A DNA stretch of 62,732 bases, from contig CAYSMF010000013.1 in the NCBI GenBank assembly GCA_964432155.1, positions 1 to 62,732 of the forward strand. The letters are read 5' to 3'. Source of the stretch: UBA10438 sp964432155. Its GTDB lineage: Bacteria > Bacteroidota > Ignavibacteria > Kapaibacteriales > Kapaibacteriaceae. Positions 1 through 6,324 of the stretch are shown piece after piece. The translations under genes were made by a program, and so were the position numbers. Below the pieces are notes generated by a model. The model was not told where the DNA came from, made no database searches, and saw only the letters and a program-made list of their open reading frames with translations. Numbering within the stretch: the stretch's first letter is position 1; each line of letters starts with the position of its first letter.

Positions 1-679
1 GTCCGTTGAATGATTCGACGTATCCGTTCTCCCATGGACTGCCGGGCCTGATGAATGAAGCCTTGACGTTCAGCTCGTCGAGCCAGTAGACGAGGTGCTT
101 GGCAATGAACTCGGGACCGTTATCGCTTCGGATATGCTCTGGCGTGCCGTGCTCAACAAAGAGATCTGTCAGCAGGTCGAGTACATCCGAGGCTCGTATC
201 CTACGTGCTACGTGACATGCCAGTGCTTGGTGTGTATACTCATCGATGACATTGAGCGTCCTGAACTTGCGCCCGTCGCTGGTCTGATCTGTGACGAAGT
301 CATAGCTCCAAACATGGTTCTTGTGTTCCGCACGCAAACGGACGACCGATCCATCTGAGAGGAACAGCCGAGCACGCTTGGGCTGCTTTGATGGCACTTT
401 GAGCCCTTCTTCGCGCCATACGCGGTAGACGTACTTGTGATTTACCGCCCAGCCCTCCATGCGCATCATGGCACATATCATGCGATAACCATAGCGACCA
501 TACTCCTTGGCAAGAGCAATGATGCGCTTACGAGCCACATCGTCTACTTTGCGCTTGAGCGGCTGATGACGCTGCGATGATCGCACCTGTCCGAGCGCCC
601 TGCATGCCCGCCGTTGGCTTACCTGGAAGGCACCCATCACATGATGAACTGCCTCACGGCGCCTAGCCGGGCTCAGAAG
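1..679 (-). CDS. IS3-family transposase OrfB (DDE integrase domain), partial, expressed by -1 frameshift from orfA
   Basis: This frame is open from the frameshift site to the window edge and has no credible start of its own. It encodes an HTH_21-like segment (RYGYRMICAMMR), then an rve integrase core. The catalytic triad is visible: D in WSYDFVTD, D in IRSDNGPEF, and E in NGYVESFNG, with 35 residues between the last two, the IS3 DDE spacing. The C-terminus lies outside the window. The product would be the OrfAB fusion that cuts and joins DNA ends. No internal stop is seen, so the visible part appears intact. Confidence 0.88.
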
Positions 680-951
680 TTTCCCCGTGCGACCTCTTTG
701 AGAATCTGTTTGTCGACCGTTAGATCAGACACAGCTCTCCTCAAGCGTCTGTTCTCTGCCTCGAGCTCTTTGAGCTTCTTTACCTGCTCAAGACCCACTC
801 CGCCATAGATCTTGCGCCAGCGGTAATACGTGGCCTCGGTGATTTTTTGATCACGGCAGAAGGCCTCTATTGTGCCGCCCTTTGAGACTACCACTTCGGC
901 TGCACGCAAGATCCCAATGATCTGCTCTTCCGTATGATGCTTTCGTCCCAT
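673..951 (-). CDS. IS3-family transposase OrfA (HTH protein)
   Basis: A 92-residue protein with an N-terminal helix-turn-helix of the HTH_Tnp_1 type (GRKHHTEEQIIGILR, then FCRDQKITEATYYRWR) and a leucine-zipper-like C-terminal helix (LEQVKKLKELEAENRRL). OrfA binds the IS ends and, alone, usually limits transposition. The start at 951 is supported by a strong Shine-Dalgarno, GGAAGGAG, six bases upstream. It ends at a TGA six bases after the slippery heptamer, so ribosomes that do not slip stop here. Length and layout are normal for the family. Confidence 0.92.
   Translation of the reverse strand: MGRKHHTEEQIIGILRAAEVVVSKGGTIEAFCRDQKITEATYYRWRKIYGGVGLEQVKKLKELEAENRRLRRAVSDLTVDKQILKEVARGNF
679..685 (-). 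other. Programmed -1 ribosomal frameshift heptamer GGGAAAC between orfA and orfB
   Basis: In the orfA frame the codons read cgG GGA AAC, an exact X XXY YYZ slippery heptamer. Slipping back one base re-pairs both tRNAs (GGG, AAA) and reading continues ctt ctg agc into the orfB frame, bypassing the orfA stop at 673-675. This is the standard IS3 way of making the OrfAB transposase. A downstream stimulatory structure was not assessed. Confidence 0.85.
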
Positions 952-1014
952 GTTATGCTCCTTCCAACTACCAAACTATCATTTCAGTTGGTAGCATTTA
1001 TGGGGAGCAGGTCA

Positions 1015-1047
1015 ATAGTACCTTCGGTTCGAATCCTACTAAAACCG
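1015..1047 (+). other. Possible 3' fragment of a tRNA gene next to the IS end
   Basis: Immediately beyond the IS end is GGTTCGAATCC (1026-1036), the sequence of a tRNA T-arm, followed by a short stretch and then an intrinsic terminator, as expected after a tRNA gene. However, the T stem would pair at only three of five positions and no 5' half is present, because the IS occupies that place. It may be a tRNA gene cut by the IS or a decayed remnant. It is not a functional tRNA in this window. Confidence 0.3.
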
Positions 1048-1080
1048 CGAAAAAACCGCAAAAAACGAGCAGTTTTTCGA

Positions 1081-1108
1081 AAAAAGGGGGCTTCTTGGCC
1101 CCCTTTTT
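1081..1108 (+). terminator. Intrinsic terminator, likely bidirectional
   Basis: An 11-bp perfect stem AAAAAGGGGGC / GCCCCCTTTTT around a six-base loop (ttcttg), with a U tract in the stem on both strands. It would end transcription coming from the IS/tRNA-fragment side and isolate the tRNA-Cys promoter just downstream. Confidence 0.85.
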
Positions 1109-1109
1109 C

Positions 1110-1117
1110 TATATTTG
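1110..1117 (+). promoter_or_regulatory. Promoter -7 element TATATTTG for tRNA-Cys (and possibly efp onward)
   Basis: TATATTTG matches the Bacteroidota -7 consensus TAnnTTTG and lies 12 bases before the mature tRNA. No good TTTG is seen 19 bases upstream, where the terminator hairpin sits. No other promoter-like element is visible before efp, so this one may drive the whole tRNA-efp-acc block. Confidence 0.6.
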
Positions 1118-1129
1118 TGACCCATTCGC

Positions 1130-1200
1130 GGTCCCGTGGTAGAGTGGCTATACAGAGCTCTGCAAAAGCTTGTACATCGGTTCGAATCCGGTCGGGACCT
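1130..1200 (+). tRNA. tRNA-Cys (anticodon GCA)
   Basis: The cloverleaf folds as follows: a 7-bp acceptor GGTCCCG/CGGGACC; a D arm GTA/TAC; an anticodon stem GAGCT/AGCTT with loop CTGCAAA and anticodon GCA; a four-base variable loop; and a T arm ATCGG-TTCGAAT-CCGGT. The discriminator base is T, the identity element of tRNA-Cys. The 3' CCA is not encoded and must be added after transcription. It lies 31 bp upstream of efp with no terminator between. Confidence 0.95.
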
Positions 1201-1231
1201 CACCTTTCATTTTCATGGTAACGTCTAACGC

Positions 1232-1798
1232 ATGGCAACAACAGCCGACCTCCGCATCGGTGCGGTGATCAAGCATAACGGCGAACTCTGTGTCGTCCTT
1301 GAATCGATCCACCGTACGCCCGGAAACCTCCGCGCGTTCTACCAAGTCAAGATGCGCGTGATCAAGACGGGCAAGCTCCGCGAAGAGCGGTTCCGTTCGG
1401 GTGAGACGATCGAGTTCGTACGTGTTGAGACGCGCAACTACCAGTACCTGTTCCGTGATGGCGATTTCTTCACGTTCATGGACTCGGAGACATACGATCA
1501 GATCCCGGTTGCTGTCGACATCATCGGTGACGTCGCCAAGTTCATGAAGGAAGGCCTCGAAGTACAGATTGCACGTGACGAAGCCGACAATGTTGTGTCG
1601 GTGACGTTGCCACTCCACGTAGCGCTCCGCGTCACAATGACTGAGCCTGGTCTCAAGGGTGACACGGCAACAAATGCACTCAAGCCAGCAACGGTCGAGA
1701 CCGGTGCCCAGGTGATGGTGCCGCTGTTCGTCAATGAGGGCGACCTCATCCGTGTCGAAACAGCGTCGGGCGACTACATGGACCGCGTTAAAGAATAA
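1232..1798 (+). CDS. efp: Translation elongation factor P
   Basis: A full-length 188-residue EF-P with the KOW-like N domain and two OB domains (C-terminal signature near GDLIRVETASGDYMDRV). EF-P binds between the P and E sites of the ribosome and rescues stalling at consecutive prolines. The loop that reaches the peptidyl-transferase centre reads P30-G31-N32-L33-R34-A35-F36. Asn32 aligns with the lysine that is beta-lysylated in E. coli (PGKGQAF), so this EF-P cannot be modified by EpmA there and has no arginine at the tip for EarP. The sequence HRTPGNLRAFYQ resembles Chlorobi EF-Ps. accB follows after 14 bp, the common efp-accB-accC order. Confidence 0.97.
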   Translation: MATTADLRIGAVIKHNGELCVVLESIHRTPGNLRAFYQVKMRVIKTGKLREERFRSGETIEFVRVETRNYQYLFRDGDFFTFMDSETYDQIPVAVDIIGDVAKFMKEGLEVQIARDEADNVVSVTLPLHVALRVTMTEPGLKGDTATNALKPATVETGAQVMVPLFVNEGDLIRVETASGDYMDRVKE

Positions 1799-1812
1799 TT
1801 CGGGAGTACGTC

Positions 1813-2295
1813 ATGGATCTCAATTACCTTCGTCGACTGCTCAGAATTTTTGATGAAAGCTCTGCAACAGAGCTCAGCATTGAAGAAGAAGGCGTAACAA
1901 TCGCCATGTCGAAGACCAACGGCAACCAAGCCGGTATGGTCGCTCCGACGTATATGATGAATGCTCCGCAGCCAATGATGGCTGCACCAGCTGCGCCAGC
2001 TCCTGCACCAGCAGCAGCGCCCGCAGCTGCACCGGCTGCTCCTGCAGCCGATGACGGACACAAGATGCTGTCGCCGATTGTTGGTACGTTCTATCGCGCA
2101 CCGTCACCGGATGCTGATGCGTTCGTGCAAGTAGGACAGCATGTCAATGTGGGCGATACGCTCTGCATCGTCGAGGCGATGAAGCTCATGAACGAGATCG
2201 AATCTGACGTGTCTGGTACAGTCGTCAAGATCCTCGTTGAAAACGGACAGCCGGTTGAGTACAACCAGCCGATGTTCATCATCAAGCCCGACTAA
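1813..2295 (+). CDS. accB: Acetyl-CoA carboxylase biotin carboxyl carrier protein
   Basis: A 160-residue BCCP. The N-terminal helical segment (residues 1-32) is followed by a mobile Ala/Pro linker (about 50-80) and the biotinyl domain (about 84-160). Lys124 in EAMKLMNEI is the biotinylation site. The protein carries CO2 from biotin carboxylase (accC, next gene) to the carboxyltransferase in the first step of fatty acid synthesis. GGGAG lies upstream of the ATG as a ribosome binding site. The GC-rich linker produces long spurious frames on the other strand. Confidence 0.97.
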   Translation: MDLNYLRRLLRIFDESSATELSIEEEGVTIAMSKTNGNQAGMVAPTYMMNAPQPMMAAPAAPAPAPAAAPAAAPAAPAADDGHKMLSPIVGTFYRAPSPDADAFVQVGQHVNVGDTLCIVEAMKLMNEIESDVSGTVVKILVENGQPVEYNQPMFIIKPD

Positions 2296-2319
2296 TACCA
2301 CCACGAGGGGCCTCCAGAC

Positions 2320-3660
2320 ATGATCAAGAAGCTGTTGATCGCCAATCGTGGCGAGATCGCGTTGCGTATCATTCGTGCTGCGAAGGAACTCGGCATCAAA
2401 ACCGTCGCAGTCTACTCGGAAGCCGATCGTGCATCGTTGCACGTGCGCTTTGCTGATGAAGCTGTGTGCGTTGGCCCAGCCCAAGGGAAGTTGTCCTATC
2501 TGAACATCCCGTCGTTGATTGCCGCTGCAGATGTAACGAATGCTGACGCAATCCATCCTGGTTACGGATTCCTAGCAGAAAACGCAACGTTCGCTGAAAT
2601 CTGTCACGACTGCAACCTCACGTTCGTTGGACCAACGCCCGACGCGATTGTCCGCATGGGCAACAAGTCGATCGCCAAGGACACGATGCGCGCCGCCGGC
2701 GTGCCTGTTGTGCCTGGCTCCGATGGTATCGTTACGACGGTCGAGGATGCGCGCCGCGTTGCCGAAGAGGTTGGGTACCCACTCATGATTAAGGCAGTCG
2801 CCGGCGGTGGTGGTAAGGGTATGCGCTACGTTGAGTCTGCCGACGAGCTTGATCGCGCCTATGCAAATGCACGTGGCGAAGCAGAAGCATCGTTCGGCAA
2901 CGGCGACATCTACATCGAAAAGTTTATCGAAGAGCCCCGTCACATTGAGATCCAAGTGTTCGCCGATTCGTTCGGCAACGTGGTGCATCTCAACGAACGT
3001 GAGTGCTCGATTCAGCGTCGTCACCAGAAGTTGATTGAAGAAGCCCCTTCACCGATCATGACACCAGAGCTGCGCGCAGCCATGGGTGCCGCGTCGATCA
3101 AGGGAGCTGCGAGTGTGAACTATGTTGGCGCAGGTACGATTGAGTATCTCGTCGACAAGCATCGCAACTTCTACTTCATGGAAATGAATACGCGTATTCA
3201 GGTAGAACATCCGGTTACCGAACAATCGGCGAATGTGGACCTGATCAAGGAGCAGCTGCTTGTAGCGTCGGGCGAGAAGCTCACACTTACACAGCGCGAT
3301 CCAGTGCTGCACTCGATTGAGTGTCGTATCAACGCCGAAGATCCATACCATGATTTCCGTCCGTCACCAGGACGGATCGAATCTCTGAACTTCCCGGGTG
3401 GACCTGGTGTGCGCGTTGATTCGCATATCTACCAAGGCTATTCGATTCCACCGTACTACGACTCAATGGTGGCCAAGCTTATTACGTTTGCACCATCGCG
3501 CACCGAGGCAATTGCCAAGATGCGCCGCGCACTTGATGAGTTCATCATTGAGGGGATTCACACAACGATCCCATTCCACCGCAAGATGATGGATAATCCA
3601 GATTTCATCGCGGGAACATTCGACACGAAGTATCTCGACACACACGATTGGAAGGCATAA
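2320..3660 (+). CDS. accC: Acetyl-CoA carboxylase, biotin carboxylase subunit
   Basis: A 446-residue protein of normal length with the three biotin carboxylase regions: an N-terminal preATP-grasp fold (KKLLIANRGEIALRI), an ATP-grasp domain with the glycine-rich loop AGGGGKGMR (161-169) and the ERECSIQRRHQK and EMNTRIQVEHPVTE signatures, and a C-terminal lid (ECRINAED). It uses ATP and bicarbonate to carboxylate the biotin of AccB. It is co-directional with accB (24-bp gap) and ends 2 bp before gcvH. The carboxyltransferase genes accA and accD are not in this window. Confidence 0.97.
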   Translation: MIKKLLIANRGEIALRIIRAAKELGIKTVAVYSEADRASLHVRFADEAVCVGPAQGKLSYLNIPSLIAAADVTNADAIHPGYGFLAENATFAEICHDCNLTFVGPTPDAIVRMGNKSIAKDTMRAAGVPVVPGSDGIVTTVEDARRVAEEVGYPLMIKAVAGGGGKGMRYVESADELDRAYANARGEAEASFGNGDIYIEKFIEEPRHIEIQVFADSFGNVVHLNERECSIQRRHQKLIEEAPSPIMTPELRAAMGAASIKGAASVNYVGAGTIEYLVDKHRNFYFMEMNTRIQVEHPVTEQSANVDLIKEQLLVASGEKLTLTQRDPVLHSIECRINAEDPYHDFRPSPGRIESLNFPGGPGVRVDSHIYQGYSIPPYYDSMVAKLITFAPSRTEAIAKMRRALDEFIIEGIHTTIPFHRKMMDNPDFIAGTFDTKYLDTHDWKA

Positions 3661-3662
3661 CC

Positions 3663-4040
3663 ATGAATTTCCCAGCAGACCTCAAGTACACGAGTGACCA
3701 CGAATGGATTCGCGTTGAAGGTGACGTCGGCACCATCGGTGTGACAGATCACGCACAAGGCGAACTTGGCGACGTTGTGTACATCGATATCCCAGATGCA
3801 TCAGCCACTGTTGCTAAGGGCGGTGTGTTCGGCTCGATCGAAGCAGTGAAGACGGTTGCTGACCTCTATGCACCAGTGAGCGGCACGCTCATCGAAGTCA
3901 ACGACGTCAATGCAGCACCGGATACGGTCAACAAGGATCCATACGGAAACGGTTGGCTTGTAAAGATCAAGCTGTCGGATCCATCGGAACTCGACGCACT
4001 TCTCAGCGTCGATGCCTACAAGCAGCTGATCGGCGCGTAA
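3663..4040 (+). CDS. gcvH: Glycine cleavage system H protein
   Basis: A 125-residue lipoyl protein. Lys63 in GSIEAVKTV is the lipoylated residue, and the DHEWIRVEG N-terminal signature is intact. GcvH shuttles the aminomethyl group among the P, T and L proteins of the glycine cleavage complex. The start at 3663 is chosen because an upstream in-frame ATG (3648) lies inside accC, whereas GGAAGG just before 3663 is a good ribosome binding site. The link to accBC instead of gcvP/gcvT is unusual. It may serve lipoate supply as well as glycine cleavage (inference). A strong hairpin terminates the unit. Confidence 0.96.
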   Translation: MNFPADLKYTSDHEWIRVEGDVGTIGVTDHAQGELGDVVYIDIPDASATVAKGGVFGSIEAVKTVADLYAPVSGTLIEVNDVNAAPDTVNKDPYGNGWLVKIKLSDPSELDALLSVDAYKQLIGA

Positions 4041-4067
4041 GCCGCCACCCCAAGTACCGGATACAAC

Positions 4068-4100
4068 AACGGCTCTGAGACACTATGTCTCAGAGCCGTT
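4068..4100. terminator. Bidirectional intrinsic terminator between gcvH and the convergent gene
   Basis: A perfect 15-bp stem AACGGCTCTGAGACA / TGTCTCAGAGCCGTT around the loop cta. The T tract after the stem on the plus strand is short (ttctcgtt), and on the minus strand it is also weak. Its position between two converging genes supports the call. Confidence 0.8.
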
Positions 4101-4125
4101 TCTCGTTCTGTGGAGGGTAAGGGGC

Positions 4126-4545
4126 TTACTTCGCGTTCTTCAGTGCTTCTTTCGCTGCCTCGTCGAGGATCATGACGATTTCCTTGAACTTCTCGGCTGC
4201 CGCGCCCTTGAGTTGGCTGCGTTGCATCAGCATGAAGAGGTTCTGTACCTGCTCGGCGCGCATTTCGAGAACAACCGTTCCGTCGTCTTTCGTGCCAGCC
4301 TTTGTCGCTGCATCGACGGCGCCTGAGAGTGCCTTCTTTGTGTCGAGGTAGGCATCGACCTCCTGACCTCGGATGTCGACTTCTGCAATGAGGAGGATCA
4401 GCGCCTTGACATCGGCGAGCTTCAGCTTCGGCTTCACGATGACCGGTGCCTGCGCTGCCGGCGTGAGCTGTCCGCCCTGCATTTGCGCATATGTAGATCC
4501 GGTACCAAGGACAAGTGCACAGATGGCGATGAGGATGAGTCGCAT
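4126..4545 (-). CDS. Small secreted protein of unknown function
   Basis: A 139-residue protein with a signal peptide (MRLILIAICALVLGTGSTYA, cleaved before QMQGG), a short Pro/Ala stretch and then a helical, charged domain (residues about 40-139) with no recognised family. An upstream in-frame start at 4611 is rejected: it precedes the promoter-like element at 4584-4591 and would place a hydrophilic stretch before the signal peptide. The mature part is lysine- and alanine-rich and probably periplasmic. It is transcribed alone and ends at the shared terminator. No function can be assigned. Confidence 0.8.
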   Translation of the reverse strand: MRLILIAICALVLGTGSTYAQMQGGQLTPAAQAPVIVKPKLKLADVKALILLIAEVDIRGQEVDAYLDTKKALSGAVDAATKAGTKDDGTVVLEMRAEQVQNLFMLMQRSQLKGAAAEKFKEIVMILDEAAKEALKNAK

Positions 4546-4583
4546 AGAACGTAGTAGGGTGTAAGTGAATATCCTGAATGGGT

Positions 4584-4591
4584 CAAATATA
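4584..4591 (-). promoter_or_regulatory. Promoter -7 element TATATTTG for the secreted protein at 4126-4545
   Basis: An exact TAnnTTTG match about 39 bases upstream of the chosen ATG. It helps decide the start, since the longer reading frame would begin upstream of it. Confidence 0.6.
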
Positions 4592-4611
4592 GTGAGTTTT
4601 TTTGCCCTCAT

Positions 4612-4827
4612 TCATGACCCCTGCAAACAATATAACTTCATGACATTATTAGACTTACTTGTGACAGCGCTGTTGGTTCTAACGCAGGCTCAATATTGAG
4701 TTATGCTACTGTCAGAAGACACTCACGAGGCAATGGATAGCGATAACGAGCCTTATGTAGACGCTCTATGCATGTGATAAGTCGCTACAGCATGTGCAAA
4801 AGATATTTTCATCGTTGCAAAAATGTG
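4612..4827. other. Intergenic stretch with no recognised feature
   Basis: This AT-richer stretch between two divergent genes shows no convincing gene, RNA fold or repeat. Only short, poorly supported frames occur. The promoter for the downstream gene begins at 4828. Confidence 0.6.
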
Positions 4828-4858
4828 CTTGCATCGACTTGGTAAAGAGTTATGTTTG
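4828..4858 (+). promoter_or_regulatory. Bacteroidota-type promoter CTTG-N19-TATGTTTG
   Basis: TTG at 4829-4831 is followed by exactly 19 bases and then TATGTTTG (4851-4858), matching the -33 TTTG / -7 TAnnTTTG arrangement with the canonical spacing. This is the best two-part promoter in the window. It would give a leader of about 75 bases for the gene at 4941. Confidence 0.7.
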
Positions 4859-4893
4859 TACACGAAGCACATTCGTACGGACGGAATTGAGAA

Positions 4894-4907
4894 GGCATGC
4901 AGCATAA
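4894..4907 (+). repeat. 14-bp direct repeat GGCATGCAGCATAA, second copy at 5349-5362
   Basis: The same 14 bases occur in the leader of the gene at 4941 and again just after it, before the terminator. The core GCATGC is palindromic. It could be a protein-binding site or a chance duplication; no family is recognised. Confidence 0.5.
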
Positions 4908-4940
4908 GTCTCTTTAGGTCGCTTCGGGGAATCCGCACCC

Positions 4941-5315
4941 ATGGCAAAACGCACAACAACTCGGGTCACGCAACGGGTATTGTCCCAGGACAAGCAAATC
5001 GCGCAAGCGGTGCTTGGCCTGAAGGACTATAACCCGGCGAACAAAGAGTTTACGGCGCAACGGCTGCGGGAAGCGCTTAAGGAACTGGAACAAGCCATCA
5101 TCGCTGAACAGCAGGCGATGGACGCAGCTGCGAAGGCCCGCGAAGCCGCTATCCAGATCGAATCACACTTCCACGAACTCGTTCTTGGCACGAAGCGCCA
5201 AGTACTTGCGCAGTACGGTGACGATTCTGACGAGATCACACGTCTCGGCATGAAGAAGAAATCGGAACGTAAGTATGGTCGGCCCCGTAAGGGAAGCACA
5301 ACCGAACGATCATAA
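4941..5315 (+). CDS. Conserved-looking small basic coiled-coil protein, unknown function
   Basis: A 124-residue cytoplasmic protein without signal or membrane segments. Residues about 36-75 form a long charged, alanine-rich helix (LREALKELEQAIIAEQQAMD). The C-terminus is strongly basic (KKKSERKYGRPRKG) and could bind nucleic acid. The ATG at 4941 follows a purine-rich GGGGAA. It has its own good promoter and terminator, so it is an independent unit. I do not recognise a family, although the Lys-Arg tail and size would suit a DNA- or ribosome-associated protein. Confidence 0.75.
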   Translation: MAKRTTTRVTQRVLSQDKQIAQAVLGLKDYNPANKEFTAQRLREALKELEQAIIAEQQAMDAAAKAREAAIQIESHFHELVLGTKRQVLAQYGDDSDEITRLGMKKKSERKYGRPRKGSTTERS

Positions 5316-5397
5316 CATAGCCCACCACACATGCCATGGGGGAAACACGGCATGCAGCATAAAGAGGAACTCGCATCTTTTGTGGGAAGTTGCGAAA

Positions 5398-5430
5398 CGA
5401 AAACGGTCGCCCTTGGGCGACCGTTTTTCG
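5398..5430. terminator. Bidirectional intrinsic terminator
   Basis: Stem AAAACGGTCGCC / GGCGACCGTTTT with loop cttg and T-rich ends on both strands. It lies between two converging genes (4941-5315 and the peroxiredoxin). Confidence 0.9.
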
Positions 5431-5450
5431 TTTGCGATATGTTCGGTGCG

Positions 5451-5921
5451 TTACAGCGCTTCGACAGCAGCGTAGAGCGCGTCGTAATCTGGCTCGACGC
5501 CAGGATTGGCTGTTACTTCCGCATAGCGAATGACGCCAGTTGCATCCAGCACAAACGTTGCGCGGACTGAGCGTGTAAGACCTTCTACGCCTGCGAAGTT
5601 CGGCAGTTCCACATCAAAGGCGCGGATGGCATCAAGGTTCCAGTCGGAGAGCACTGGGAACGTGAGTCCGTTCTCAGCAGCAAACGCAGCATTCGCGAAC
5701 GGCAGGTCGGCGGACACGCCAAGCACTGTTGCGTTCACCGCATTCAGGCGGCTGAGAGCCCCTTGAATCGTGCACAGTTCTGCCTTGCATACGCCTGTAA
5801 AGGCAGCAGGGAAGAAGGCGAGGACAACGGTCTTGCCCTTGAATGACGAGAGGGAAACCGGCTTGAGATCTGTGCCGAGGAATGTGACATCAGGTGCAGC
5901 TGTACCGACGGCAAGTGCCAT
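5451..5921 (-). CDS. Peroxiredoxin (AhpC/TSA family, Bcp/AhpE-like)
   Basis: A 156-residue thioredoxin-fold peroxidase. FFPAAFTGVCKAELC carries the peroxidatic Cys45, and Cys50 sits at the spacing of the resolving cysteine of E. coli Bcp. It would reduce hydrogen peroxide and organic peroxides using thioredoxin. The start at 5921 is chosen over an upstream in-frame start because GGAG lies eight bases before it and the protein then begins MALAVGTAAPDV, as in the family. It is divergent from the DUF2007 gene. An inverted repeat and a -7-like element (5969-6021) in the gap suggest regulation. Confidence 0.93.
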   Translation of the reverse strand: MALAVGTAAPDVTFLGTDLKPVSLSSFKGKTVVLAFFPAAFTGVCKAELCTIQGALSRLNAVNATVLGVSADLPFANAAFAAENGLTFPVLSDWNLDAIRAFDVELPNFAGVEGLTRSVRATFVLDATGVIRYAEVTANPGVEPDYDALYAAVEAL

Positions 5922-5968
5922 GGAAACTCCAGAGGTAATGTAAATGGATGCAGACAAGATTTGGAAAC

Positions 5969-6021
5969 ACCCACGGAACGTGGGAAGTTCACACGACCAA
6001 GTATAGGGAGTTTCCGTGGGT
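5969..6021. promoter_or_regulatory. Candidate promoter and operator of the peroxiredoxin gene
   Basis: TATACTTG (minus strand, 6005 to 5998) is one base from TAnnTTTG. The sequence ACCCACGGAA occurs at 5969-5978 and again inverted at 6012-6021, flanking this element. The first copy is itself part of a perfect CCCACG-GAA-CGTGGG palindrome (5970-5984). The arrangement fits a dimeric repressor or activator site, but no regulator family is recognised. Confidence 0.5.
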
Positions 6022-6273
6022 CACACATATTCACCATCCGATCTCGTGACGATTGCCCGCTACGACGATCCATTTACCGCGCACTTCTACCGCGGTCTGC
6101 TCGAAGATCACGGACTCACGTGTGTGATTGCCGACGAACATCACGTTGCGTGGAATCCACTCGCATCAATCGCAATCGGCGGAGTACGCTTGATGGTGCT
6201 CGCGCAGGATGCCGATCAGGCCCGCGAAATCATCGACGCTCCTGTTGATAACGTGCGGGCGGACGAGGAATAA
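6016..6273 (+). CDS. DUF2007 domain protein (putative signal-transducing protein)
   Basis: An 85-residue protein matching the DUF2007 pattern: an N-terminal beta-alpha unit (LVTIARYDDPFTAHFYRGLLE), a G(L/I)xCVIADEH strand and a C-terminal GGVRLMVLAQDADQAREI motif. The family resembles GlnB-like/ferredoxin-like folds and its role is not established. It starts with GTG at 6016, supported by AGGGAG five bases upstream. It precedes a permease gene by 51 bp and may be cotranscribed with it. Confidence 0.85.
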   Translation: MGHTYSPSDLVTIARYDDPFTAHFYRGLLEDHGLTCVIADEHHVAWNPLASIAIGGVRLMVLAQDADQAREIIDAPVDNVRADEE

Positions 6274-6324
6274 ACGCGACTATATTGCGACGTTGAAGCT
6301 CAATCATCTATGTGGGGATCTCGA

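Larger units (their letters stand above)
1..1014 (-). mobile_element. IS3-family insertion sequence, upstream part (other end lies outside the window)
   Basis: The two transposase frames read on the minus strand and the element runs off the left edge. The visible end is placed at 1014, because the minus strand there begins TGACCTGCTCCCC, which resembles IS3-family ends that start with TGA. Between this end and orfA lies an imperfect inverted repeat (968-994, arms CTACCAA/TTGGTAG) that could fold in the leader RNA. The element contains orfA, a -1 frameshift heptamer and most of orfB. The second terminal repeat and the target duplication cannot be seen. Family assignment is firm; the exact end is inferred. 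Confidence 0.85.

Noticed and set aside
95..358. An open frame on the plus strand in the IS region
   Set aside because: It is the antisense shadow of orfB, which carries the full integrase core and DDE residues on the minus strand.
1148..1618. A minus-strand frame over tRNA-Cys and efp
   Set aside because: It has no recognisable domain and overlaps an unmistakable tRNA and EF-P.
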